Positions 25,742 through 36,091 of a stretch of 64,000 bases of DNA are shown piece by piece (positions within the stretch are counted from its first letter, which is position 1; each line of letters opens with the position of its first letter). The notes beneath the pieces were generated by a model. It ran no database searches. It was not told the origin of the DNA and saw only the letters and a program-made list of their open reading frames with translations. The stretch spans positions 458,168,192-458,232,191 of the forward strand of contig OY856186.1 of the NCBI GenBank assembly GCA_963693315.1, read 5' to 3'. Origin of the DNA: Diogma glabrata. Lineage: Eukaryota; Arthropoda; Insecta; Diptera; Cylindrotomidae. The translations under genes were made by a program, and so were the position numbers.

Positions 25742-26533
25742 ACGAAACAAAACATATAAACAGAAACAGACATAAACAAAACTGTCCATCCAAGAAGGAA
25801 CAAAAATTGAAAATTTGTTGTTGTTGCTATTGCATAATACTATAGTCATAATTTGAAACGTCTACTGTGAGAAAAAGATTTATGTTTGTTTGTAGGGAAC
25901 TGGGAAACGTTTGTATTAAAGTTTCAGAAACATAGCTGAATGGTTTTTTTTTCGCCTACATATTAAAGTGCTACTTTATTACTGTGATTTGCGGCCGTAA
26001 AGTGTCACTTTTTTTAAACCATATATTTTTTGTCATATTTACGTCCAAAAAAGTAAAAAACATTTGTATTTGTTTAATTTCTATAAAAAATAGAAATTTT
26101 TATCAAAGCAAACTTTAAATTCAAAATCTCACAATCCAATTAAAATTATTGTTATTATTTTGTTGTCATAGTTATACAATTATTTTGAAAAAAATAACAA
26201 ACATTTTCAACATAGTTCAACATATTTTCATTTCAAAATTATATTTTTCATATCTTAAATTATAACTTGATTTAGAATAAACAATTTTTTTTAAAATAGT
26301 TTGCTAGCAGCGAATAAAAATAGTATATGACGCACGGACGTAAGCTATTTTGGACTTAATGTCCACAAACTCCACATACGTCCAAAATCTTTAGCTTTAC
26401 GTCCTAGCATCATAATGTACTATTGTTCTAATTATTATATTAAAACTTAATGATTTTCTTTGAACATTTGACAAAATAGTATTAAGTCGACAATATGCGA
26501 ACAATATAAAAACAAAGTTTCATATTTATATTG
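25742..26533 (+). repeat. Rearranged hAT-derived fragment
   Basis: 25742-25950 matches hAT copy 2 at ~19435-19770 (aactgtccatccaagaagga, then a block around gggaaacgtttgtattaaag). 26424-26533 continues the same homology (ttctaattattatattaaaa to gtttcatatttatattgtg). Between them (~25953-26423) is an insertion that holds another family segment related to copy 1 at ~3200-3320 (gacgcacggacgtaagc, ccacatacgtccaaaa) and a hairpin-like part with taaagtgctactttattac and gcggccgtaaagtgtcac. Confidence 0.55.
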
Positions 26534-26722
26534 TGTGTAGTGCTATAAGCTAATTGAATAAGGATGCGCATATTAACACCATTATCTGCACCTTGTTAGG
26601 AAAAGAATCTCTATACTATGTTATCAGAAGATCGAACATGAAATAATTTCTTCACTAATAACAATTTAGAAAAAATCTTTTAATTTTTATGCTGTTAAAG
26701 TAAAACAGTCGCACAAGTCGCC

Positions 26723-27213
26723 TAGGGTTCCGTGTATATAATATTCTTAAAACACAATTTTAGAATAAATCAAAAACGGTGTCTTCGCAAATTACAAAAA
26801 AAAATTGTGACACTCGTCAAGGTCAAACAAATTTTTTTTTTTCAAAATTTCCTCTCACAACCCCTTCCAAATTACATTTTAAATGATGAACCGACTGCTC
26901 ATTACAATATTTACAACATTTCCTATAAACGTAATTTTTTTTTTAAATTTCTTTTGTAATGTTTGAAGTTAAGGGGGAGGGGTACACGAAAAAAATTCAC
27001 GTTTTTGGTAATAACTCAAAAACTAAGCAATCGATAATTTATTGATTTTTTTTAAATATTTCATGTGGACAAATACATTTTATAACTTTAGAAAATTTCA
27101 AGTTGATAGCACTTATATAACTTGTGAGAAAATTGATTATGTAGAAATTCGGACGGACACCGAAGTCTCACCAATAGGGTACCGTTTTTATTTTTTCAAA
27201 GTACGGAACCATA
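26723..27213. mobile_element. Probable MITE next to the homeobox exon
   Basis: The left end is tagggttccgt and the right end acggaaccata, giving ~11-bp terminal inverted repeats with one mismatch. The 491-bp interior has no coding capacity and includes aattcggacggacaccgaag. The TA-bounded ends suggest a Tc1/mariner-like MITE, but this is inference. Its right end lies about 90 bp upstream of the acceptor at 27303. Confidence 0.45.
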
Positions 27214-27303
27214 AAAACGATTTTTATAAAATTTTAGCCTCAGACACAACTAACTTAAATAAAATTCTGAACAGAAAATCTATACTTAATATTTTTCTTT
27301 CAG

Positions 27304-27506
27304 ACTTAAATTCAGATTATCTAGACCTGAATTTTGGGCGTGGTCATGGATTAGGTAGCTCATCTCGTGCAAAACGTATGCGAACTTCATTCAAACATCA
27401 TCAATTACGAACAATGAAATCATACTTTGCCATCAATCATAATCCAGATGCAAAAGATTTAAAACAATTATCCCAAAAAACCGGTCTTCCCAAAAGAGTA
27501 TTACAG
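27304..27506 (+). CDS. ap: apterous, homeodomain exon
   Basis: Acceptor TTTCTTTCAG ends at 27303. The split codon G|AC gives Asp, continuing TANL from the LIM2 exon as DLNSDYLDLNFGRGHG, the usual ap pre-homeodomain linker. The homeodomain starts at about 27369 with RAKRMRTSFKHHQLRTMKSY and runs through helices 1 and 2 into helix 3 (LPKRVLQ). The exon stops after CAG at 27506 with donor GTAATT (phase 0). A break between Q and VWF in helix 3 is a common position in LIM-homeodomain genes. The frame stays open for 18 codons into the intron, which should not be read as protein. Confidence 0.96.
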
Positions 27507-27579
27507 GTAATTAAAATATATTTTTCTTTTACCAAAAACCAAAATTTATTAATAAATTGAAAATATTTTTATATTTCAG

Positions 27580-27741
27580 GTTTGGTTTCAAAACGCACGT
27601 GCCAAATGGAGAAGAATGATGATGAAGCAGGAGGGAAAAGGTGGCGGAAGTGAAAAAGGTGATGGTTCCATAGATTTAGATTTTGGATCGCATGGTTCAC
27701 CGTTTATGCTGGGTCCGACTAGCCCTCACTCGTTAGACTAA
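27580..27741 (+). CDS. ap: apterous, last coding exon
   Basis: Follows a short 73-bp intron (27507-27579, acceptor ATATTTCAG). It begins VWFQNARAKWRRMMMKQ, the DNA-recognition part of helix 3 with the invariant W48, F49 and N51 and the Antennapedia-type Q50. Then come a Gly/Lys-rich linker, SEKGDGSIDLDFG and the ending LGPTSPHSLD before TAA. The Lys-Glu-Gly and IDLD blocks and the terminal Leu-Asp resemble the C-terminus of other insect Apterous proteins, so the protein looks complete at this end. 53 codons plus stop. Confidence 0.96.
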   Translation, partial: VWFQNARAKWRRMMMKQEGKGGGSEKGDGSIDLDFGSHGSPFMLGPTSPHSLD

Positions 27742-29080
27742 ATTAAATTTTTATTTTAAAAAAATGCAAAAACATTGCAAAATACAATAAAAGACAAATA
27801 AATAGTTTTAAAAAATGTGTGGTGCATATACCGGAAAAAGAATTCACGTTATTGAACTGTCAAATTTAATATATAAGTAATTTTAATTTTTGTTGTTTTT
27901 TAGTCTAATTTATATAAAAATAACATTTATGCTGCCAAATGTATTATTTTATTCATTATATTATTTTTAGTGTATGTTGTTCGCAGTCGTCCTATTAATT
28001 TATAAAACATAGTTTTAAGATTGTAAAATTCAAAATATATAATTTTAATTTAAAAAATTAACAAATAAGTGGATAGTGATCTAGATTCTAAGTTATTGAA
28101 TTTTTAAAAACTATTTTATTTTAAAAAGAACAATTTCAATTCGCTTTAGTTTTGTTTTGTTTGTTTCCTATTTTTGGCGAATTAAATTTATTAAGTTGTT
28201 TGAGTTTATATATAGTAAATTATTTTTAGGTAATTTATAAATCAATATAATAATTATATAAAATATTATTATTATTGATTAAAAATTAATATAAGTTAAA
28301 GAAAATTATAAAAAGAATAAACAAACATTTGTACTTTATTTATATATTGAAAAAAGAAATAATTTAAAAAATATTATTAGAAATGTTTTGTTTTTTATTG
28401 CTGAACCTGGAATCGAGATAAAATACAACAAGTCGTATATGAAAGAATAACATCGTTTCGTCAAATTTTATATTAAAGGTAAGAAAAGTTGGTTCAATAT
28501 TAGGAATGACTTTATCCACGACTGCTTTAAAATATATGTTTTCCATATGTATGTCTTCCATTGTAATGTTAGACATTCTCTCACTTGTTGTAGAATATAC
28601 CGATCGTTAATATTCCATAGTTTGTTAAGTTTTCTTCCTAACAAACTCAATAAATTTCATTCAATGACATACATATAATTTTTCTGTAATTGTATAGGAA
28701 AAAACAGATATACATAACGTATAATAAAGTTTAACCGTGCATTCACAATGAAAAAACTTTTAATCATGAGAATTGGGCATTTTTTTGTTATTAATTTTTA
28801 ATAGTAGAACAATGCTTTAAAATGTTATGTTTGAAATGAAATGAAATTTATAAGACAAAAACTAAGATGAGTTAAAAGTATTTCAAAAATAATTTTTTTT
28901 CTCAAAATTATTTTCATACAAACTTAAATTTCATGAGTAAAAGTTTTATCATTGTGCATGCACCGCAAAAAATGTTTGTATTCATTTGTTTTAAATTTAT
29001 ACGAAACAACATTGTACGAGCGTATATATTCATTTGTCAATTCAAATTTAAATTAAAACGTTGTTAAAAAAGTATCGAAA
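27742..29080. other. ap 3' UTR and intergenic sequence
   Basis: AT-rich with several AATAAA hexamers (27786-27791, and others near 27797 and 28316), any of which could end the ap mRNA. Minus-strand ORFs at 28364-28650 show no recognisable domain. The sequence just before 29081 would hold the promoter of the recombinase gene, but no clear core element is seen. Confidence 0.6.
27786..27791 (+). promoter_or_regulatory. ap: Candidate ap polyadenylation signal
   Basis: First AATAAA after the ap stop codon, 44 bp downstream. Later hexamers could be used instead, so the real 3' UTR may be longer. Confidence 0.4.
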
Positions 29081-29972
29081 ATGAATTCTCGAAGTCACAA
29101 TATTATTAATTTAACACCACCAGAAATTAAAAAAGCGGCAGAAATTAGTTCTTTAAATTTATTGCCGGAAAAATCCAGAAAAGTATACACAACGATATAC
29201 AAATTTTTTAGAATGGAAAAGTGCAAAAAAAGCAGATTCGTTTTAGAAAATATAAATGTTTTCCTTACTAACGCACCTGATGATAGATACCTGGCAACAA
29301 AGGTAAACACTATCTATATATATTTTGTAAAAATTATATACAAACAACGATTTATTTATTATTTAGGTTACTTTAATATTGGGAGTAATGGGTGCTTGTC
29401 CGTGTAATGAAATGTACACAATGAAAACTTGTGATTTACAAGATCTTGGGTCAGCTTTTCTGATAAATGTACCAGAAACCAAGACAAAAATTACTAGAAA
29501 ATTTACAGTCACTGTAGAGTTTTACAAAATTTGTAAAAATTACTTAATTAAGCGGTCATCTAAGTCGCATAGTAACAGTGAAGTACTATTTTTAAACTAC
29601 CAAAACGGTAAATGCACTATACAAAGAATCGGGATCAATAAGTTTAACAAAATGGGCAAAGAAATTGCTTTTTTTTTGGAACTATCCGATCCAGAACAAT
29701 ATTCTGGACACACATTTCGCAGATCTTCCGCAACAATATTAGTTGATGCTGGTGGGGATATAACAACCCTAAAAAGACATGGTGGATGGAAGTCCACATC
29801 AGTTGCCGAAGGGTACATCGATGATTCGATACGGAACAAAAATGACACAGCTAAAAAAATTGCTGATTCAATTTTGATAAATACAACTGGTGAAAACAGT
29901 AGTGTCCAGAATAATACATTCGATATAAATTCAATATCGAATAACCAAAGTAATGTATTTGATATAAATTAA
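29081..29972 (+). CDS. Crypton-type tyrosine recombinase, two exons
   Basis: Exon 1 is 29081-29302 (74 codons, ATG in the context cgaaaATGa), the intron is 29303-29366 (64 bp, GTAAAC to TTTAG, phase 0), and exon 2 is 29367-29972, giving 275 residues. The N-terminal part (LTPPEIKKAAEISSLNLLPE and onward) resembles the core-binding SAM-like domain of eukaryotic Crypton recombinases. The catalytic domain has SGHTFRRSSATILVDAGGD (HxxR box), LKRHGGWKS (H/W box) and VAEGYIDDS (nucleophilic Tyr). The family's first Arg, normally in a GACR-type motif, is replaced: here GACPCNEM. The frame is free of stops. Such genes exist as mobile Cryptons and as domesticated host genes; no terminal repeats or DNA-binding extension are seen. 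An AATAAA lies ~50 bp downstream. Catalytic activity is doubtful because of the missing Arg. Confidence 0.82.
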
Positions 29973-30299
29973 ATTCCAGGCATAAATTTAACGAATTGTT
30001 TCAACGTTACGATAAATATCAATAAATGATTTATTATTGTATTATAAATATTGTTTTATTATGTAGATTGTAGAAAAGGTTCACTTGATAACCTACTGAA
30101 AATTTTTAGTTTACACATTTATTAAAAAGTATTGACTTACGCACAGAAAATGTTGCATGCAAATTTAACGAAAATGTTTTTCTATGATGTTTTGATGTAT
30201 TTCATTTTGTATATATGTATTAGTAAATATTCATTACTATGGTTTATAAAATTTAGCAGAAAACTGCAAATTAGAGGAAATCTTTTGCAGTCGTGGATA

Positions 30300-30437
30300 A
30301 AATAGCATCTTGTATTCGCTTAGCATGATGGCAATTCTTCACTCGGATGATTCCCTCCACTCGCTACGCTCGTTTCAGGAAACTTCATCCTCGTGAAGAA
30401 TTGCCTTCATTCTAAGCTCATACAAGAATCTACTATT
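30300..30437. repeat. Hairpin element, ~53 bp arms
   Basis: The left arm 30300-30352 (aatagcatcttgtattcgct, then gcaattcttcac) and right arm 30383-30437 pair with few mismatches around a loop that includes cactcgctacgctcg, itself nearly self-complementary. It has no coding capacity. It lies ~330 bp after the recombinase gene. Confidence 0.75.
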
Positions 30438-33400
30438 TTTAGTGTATCGTAGAATTTGATTGCTTGTTTCTTTTTTATATATTTTTTCTTAGACAATTGT
30501 TTTGTTTTAAAAGTTTTCTTATTCTTTTGGAATTATTTGGTTTTCTTTAAAACATTTGAAGCAGCCTTATATTGTAATTTTAGCAAATGTTATTTTTTTT
30601 TGTAATTTTAGTAATTTATTGTAGAAGTTGTTTGGCTATATATAAAAATATATATATTTCAATATATTTGTGCTAGAACTGTTTTCTATAAATCCACTTT
30701 TTTTGTACTTGTATCGCTTTTTAAATTTTAAATGGTTGATTTTTTAAAGAAAATATAATATAATAAAAGTTTTTAAATACATAATCCACTGTTCAGAGAC
30801 CAAATGAAAGGCGTTTTTTAAAAACCGTTAATATAAATATAGACTTAGATAAGTCATAAAAATTGTAAACTTACAGTCGATTTTGTGAGCCATATTTAAA
30901 TTTTTAAATATAGTCCAAAAATAATAAAAACTCAAAACCAATAAAACACTTTTGTTAATGTTACAAATAATTTTATTGAATCTGCCTCGTAAAGTTCCCA
31001 TTTTGTTTCAATAAATTGATCATCTTCATTGAATACTAAATTAAATAAATTTAAAAAAAATGTTATTCCATTGTTCTCTTTTGTTTCAACCAATGGTATT
31101 TTATTTATTGGTTCATCACACAAACAATCAAAGTTTTGCTTATGTTAAATCATCAATATGAATATTGTGATAGCGGTGCAAAACATATTCCGTTTTTTGA
31201 AAAATAAAAAAAAAAAGGAAAGAAAAAGAAGAAAGCTTGCGTGAAAGTTAAACGCACAATCGTGCAGATATCAATCAAATCAGAAGCGCTCAAGTAAAAA
31301 TTGTGGGTATGGTAGGATTTCAATAAATCAAAGTTGAAGTATTTTTATTCTTGAGAAATAGACAAGATATGGTGGTGGAATTTTAATTTGAAAAATATGT
31401 TTTTGGTTGGTTACAAAACAAATTATTTATTTTTATTTCGATTTTAGGGGAAAATAAAAAGAAAAATTTACTTATAATGATCGATGATCATATTTCAAGA
31501 TGTTTGAAATAAATTTTGTTGTATATATATCATGTTTGTTGATTTAAAGGAAAATGAACCTATGTTGGTTTTATAAGGTTTATGTAGAATGCAGATCATT
31601 TGATATTTTCTTTCCATAATCATATATATAAGAAAAGCATTTTATTGAATTATGTTTCTATTTTGAATTGAATGATTGCTTTTTATTCTATTTCCATAAA
31701 TTTATTTCATGTCAGATATAAAGAAAAGACAGCATAAAAGATAAATTGTATAATTGAAGGAAAATAACATTTATTCCGAAATAAATTTCGGTTAGAAATG
31801 TTCGAATCAAAATTAGTTATTTTATTGCATATAAATATATTCCATAAAATAATTCTATTTAAACTATATTATTATTTAAACTAAATTTGTGAAGTGAAAG
31901 GGCATTCCCTATTAGGGAAATCTGATGTGGGCCTGTTCCGGGCCTGATTTAGAATAACCTTATTTGAATATATCCGACCCTGATCAGGTTTTTCGTATTT
32001 GACCCCTAGCTGAAATTTCAATTGGTTAAAATTCACAAGAGTATTATCCATTTTAGAAATGTATAGTTAAAATCGTTACATGCATGTTTTAGTTAACAGT
32101 GATTAAGGTGGTATGGTGTGTATGTTTTAATTTTTTCCATTGTAATTTTTTATTTGAATTTGATTTGATTTGATTTGTCTGGTCCGGATATCCCGGATCC
32201 CAGGATCTGATCCGGTAATCCCAATCAGGACCTGATAGGGCAAAAGCGTTACACTCATGATCAGGGCCCAATCAGGCAGCCCTACCAATGCCTGATCCGA
32301 ATTAGGGCAAACCTGATCAGGACCTTACTTGAGCCGTCACAAATTTCTGCTCGGGTAGCTTCACTTTTATATCAGCATCAATTAAAAATTGACACTTTAA
32401 ATATTACATGATTATTTTTTATTACCTAAAACAAATTTAGCAGAAAAAATATAGAACAATTCCAATCGCGTTTTTCAATGGTGTTGTATTTATAACGATT
32501 CCTGCTTACACTCAGAAAAATAATTAATATATTTGTAAGGAAAATATAACATCAGAATTATGTTACAGAGATTACATTGATTGTAAATAAAGTTTCATGG
32601 CTTTCATGATTTTTTATTATTTTAGTGAAATTTTTAAACTCATATTTATTATAGCTAACATAAATTTCAAATAATGAAATTCTTAAAAAGAATGCTACAT
32701 TTTTTTATTAAATTTGTCATTACCTGTCGTAATATTTACGAAATAAATATCATTAGACATAAATATATTTTGAAAATAATTTTTTACTAAATTTAAAGCA
32801 CATTTTCATAAACTGTATTAGTAAACTAAATAAATAACATAAAATCTACGACAAAATTTTATAAATTTTAGGACTAAAATATTGCATTAAATTTATGAAA
32901 TAGAAACCTACAAATTAGCGTAATGTATCGTAAATACAAGAAATATAACGTAAGCTTAACATTATTTCCAATTAATTGTAGTATCACAAAACATAAATTG
33001 TAATTGATTAAAACTAGTGCAAATATGAAATATTGACGATTGCAATATTACTAAAAATATTGAATAATGTCATGATGAGCTGAACTAATAGTTTTAAGTG
33101 CAGAACAAAATATAATTTATTAAAGCGATGGAATTTGAAGCTCTACTTTATGTGATTTCTAGTTAAGTATTTGCGGTGTGTAGAAAATGTTATGTGACAT
33201 GTGTTGACTTCTGAAATCGATCATTTTATCAGAATTCGCGACGTCACTATCAGAAGAGTTACTTTTGTCACATAATCTCCACACGCTATTTAATAAACAT
33301 TTGACCATTTATATTTAAGACATTAATTCAATTTTAAAACGTATTGTAGAAATCTATCACAACACGTTTTGGATGCTGCAGCCTCATCACATCAATGATA

Positions 33401-33646
33401 TTTTTTATAACCCTAAAGACTTTGTAGCAAAACTGAAGTTTGAATTCCAACTGAAAATACAAAAAAATAACGACGTGGAGTCGGAAACATCAACAACAAG
33501 TACAGTATATAAATTGTGTGATCTAAATAATTGGATAAGTGAGAGCAATTGTTCTGAAAGTGACACTTTTGCTGACTGAGTACACTACGATTTGTTAGCC
33601 AATGAACACTTTTTATTATGAAATTGAGATATGGTTTTTAACTTGG
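30438..33646. other. Intergenic, no gene recognised
   Basis: AT-rich. The ORF at 30932-31123 (minus) and the one at 33373-33579 (plus) have no recognised domain. An imperfect hairpin lies at about 33177-33287 (gtgtagaaaatgttatgtga pairing with the region ending ctccacac). A GC-richer repeat lies at 31905-32345. Confidence 0.5.
31905..32345. repeat. GC-richer repeat with cctgatcagg motifs
   Basis: In an AT-rich setting this patch repeats short words such as gggcctgat, cctgatcagg, gatcagggccc and gatccgg, and includes tatcccggatccc. The alternating complementary words give strong fold-back potential. A small DNA transposon is likely, but its ends were not resolved. A similar cccgggatcccggg word occurs at ~6497. 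Confidence 0.4.
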
Positions 33647-36091
33647 ATGGTCGGAAAAATTAGAATAAATTATAAGGAAAATCAACTCAACTCGGTAAAC
33701 GTTCCGCTAAATATACGTTTTGACGGTTTGAGGCTGGTTTTATACGATTTGTGGCTGTAATATGTATCCTATCAAAAAAAACTAATCTGAAAGAAGTAGT
33801 CAATTCAAATCTAAAACTTTTGTGTCGATAATTTTTCAGCATAACCTTAAATCAGGGGTGCCCAGAAATCATGGAAGACATGGCCAAAAATTTACAAGAA
33901 CAAGAATGACTGGCCGCACGAAAAAAAAATAAATAAACAGTATAAATTATGTTAAGATTCTTTATTCAAATTAAGTCGCGAACATTAAATTCTTATGTAG
34001 TATTACTAATTCTTAGTTCGTTTTTCAAATTAATGTCAGTTAGTCTATTTCTATAGGAGTTTGTTAGGAATATTTAAGTTTGAATTTAGTACGTACCAAA
34101 ATATTGTACTTTTTTAAACGGAACTCATTATTATTGTGGTATTTGCTATTTTTATAATATTTTTACTGGCCGCACCAAATCATAAAACTGGCCGCATGCG
34201 GCCAGATGGCCGCAGTTTGGGCACCGCTGCCTTAAATTATGGAGAAAAACGGTGAAAACCTGTTTTTTTCGTTTTTTATTTTTATCTACCGCAAAAATTA
34301 TTTTTTTTATGCAACTTGGTAAAAACGTACGTGCTTGTGTGTGAAATAAGCTGTAATTTTCTTAAAGCAAAATATTTATTTTTCGATTTTATACGAATTT
34401 AAATTAAAAAATAGCCTAAATTTTAATCGAAAAAGTTGGCTATAGGATATTTTCAATATTTTAATTTTTTCAATGCTCATTTCCTTCGTTGAAACCACAA
34501 ACAAAACAAAAATGAAATAGTGTTTAAGTCTTACTTTTTTTACGTATAATAAAAACAGCTGTAAAATGTTATACATTATTTAACAGCGGGAGTAAAGTGA
34601 TGCCTATTTTTCCATTTTCTCATGGTGGCTGTAAAATGATATTACATTTTGAATGGAGATGATGAATTTCTTCAAAACAGCATAACAACTGCGTTGATTT
34701 TTATGTATAAAACTCAATATCTAAAATCCATCTATCGATAAATTTGTACAAGTAAAAGAGGAATTAATGTTTTACATCTTTATATTTAAATTCAAAAAAT
34801 TTGATCGCCACAAACCAGCATTGCTGTTTTGTGAAAAATTAAGTTTTTGCGTATATAATTGTGTAATTTTGTATATTTATACTTTGTAGTTTTAATATGA
34901 GTAAAATTATAATTAGTATTAATTAAAAAAAATTTGTTTAATCTGAATTGGAGTAAATATAAACTTTTACAAACAAAGTGTTTCAATAGGAAAAATATTC
35001 ATATTTAAAATGGAAGGGAATTTGTTTTCAAATAGTCTTTCACATACACCAATAGATATTGCAGAATATGTTAAATAAATTTCGAAACAGTTTTTCTGAA
35101 AAAATGGTTTATTTTATTCAGAACCAAAGTGATAATTTGTGTTTCGTCTATAACTGTCCGACAACTAACGATCGACCAACGTAGATCCAAACACAACACA
35201 AAAAGTATCAGTTTGCTCCTAAGTCCTAATAGAATGAAATAAATCATATATTCCAATTTTTAAAAACTGACGTACACAGATACACTATGCATAAAAAATT
35301 AAAAAAATTTCTGAATAAGTTTTTGATGTTTTACGTATTCGATTATTTGAACAATTCGACTTTCAAACAATGTTTTTCGTAATTTCAAAACTATTAACCA
35401 TAGTTAATCCAATGTAAACGATACTATATTACATGAAATTAATCTTTTTTATCAATTTCAAAGTCTCCTTGCAATAAAATACACAAAATTCTCAAATTTA
35501 ACTGAAAAACTGATTAAGAAAAAGTAATCTTTTGGTTTGTTGAATTTTTAACAATATTTGTCCATGTAAACAATAAATTTTTCCAACTCCATCTTAAATT
35601 TGAAGTTTCCACGAAGAAAATGAGCATTGAAAAAATTAAAATATTGAAAAGCCAACTTTTTCGATTGAAAATTAGGCTTTTTTTTTAATTTAAATTCGTA
35701 TAAAATCGACAAATAAATATTTTGCTTTAAAAAATTACAGCTTATTTAACACACAAGCACAACACGTATGTTTCCACCAAGTTTTATAAAAAAAATAATT
35801 TTTGCGGTAGAAAAAAACGTAAAAAAACAGGATTTTAGCGTTTTCATAATTTGAGGTTATGCTGAAAAATGATCGATACAAAAGTCTTAGATTTTTTAAT
35901 TATCTACAACTTTCAGATTAATTTTTTTTAATAGGATGTATATAACAGCCACAAATCGTATAAAACCAGCTTCAAACCCTCAAAACGTATATTTAGTTAC
36001 CCCCACCCCCTTTCTGGAACTTTTGCCGAGTTTAGTTGGTTCTCCTTAATTTTATAAGTAAATAGTTCATCCTAAATTTTCCGACCATCCA
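33647..36091. repeat. Fold-back element with ~500 bp inverted arms
   Basis: The left end tggatggtcggaaaaatta is complementary to the right end ctaaattttccgaccatcca. Inside, ttttatacgatttgtggctg (left) and cagccacaaatcgtataaaa (right) are exact complements, as are tcaatgctcattt and aaatgagcattga. The left arm is 33647-34545, split by a hAT MITE; the right arm is ~35600-36091. The ~1 kb centre contains a copy of the hairpin family seen at 7985 (~35120-35230) and no gene. Target-site duplications were not identified. Confidence 0.8.
33853..34229. mobile_element. hAT MITE, 377 bp
   Basis: The left end is caggggtgccca; the right end is the complement of cagcggtgccca. Perfect 8-bp duplications ccttaaat lie at 33845-33852 and 34230-34237. 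The interior has repeated ggccgca words and no ORF. It is a different hAT family from the 1.3-1.5 kb elements at 1954 and 18608. It interrupts the left arm of the surrounding fold-back. Confidence 0.93.

Larger units (their letters stand above)
9272..27303 (+). other. ap: ~18.0 kb ap intron filled with repeats
   Basis: Bounded by the donor GTAAGG at 9272 and the acceptor TTTCTTTCAG ending at 27303; phase 1. Annotated contents are an LTR-like fragment, an Arl8 pseudogene fragment, a giant fold-back with nested hAT, other hAT-derived pieces, a second repeat family with a perfect palindrome, and a MITE near the acceptor. Stretches without recognisable content are ~9560-11240, ~11370-12330, ~12670-16500 and ~26540-26720. 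Any ap enhancers there cannot be told from sequence alone. Confidence 0.9.

Noticed and set aside
29597..29848. 83-codon minus-strand ORF
   Set aside because: Antisense shadow of the tyrosine recombinase exon.
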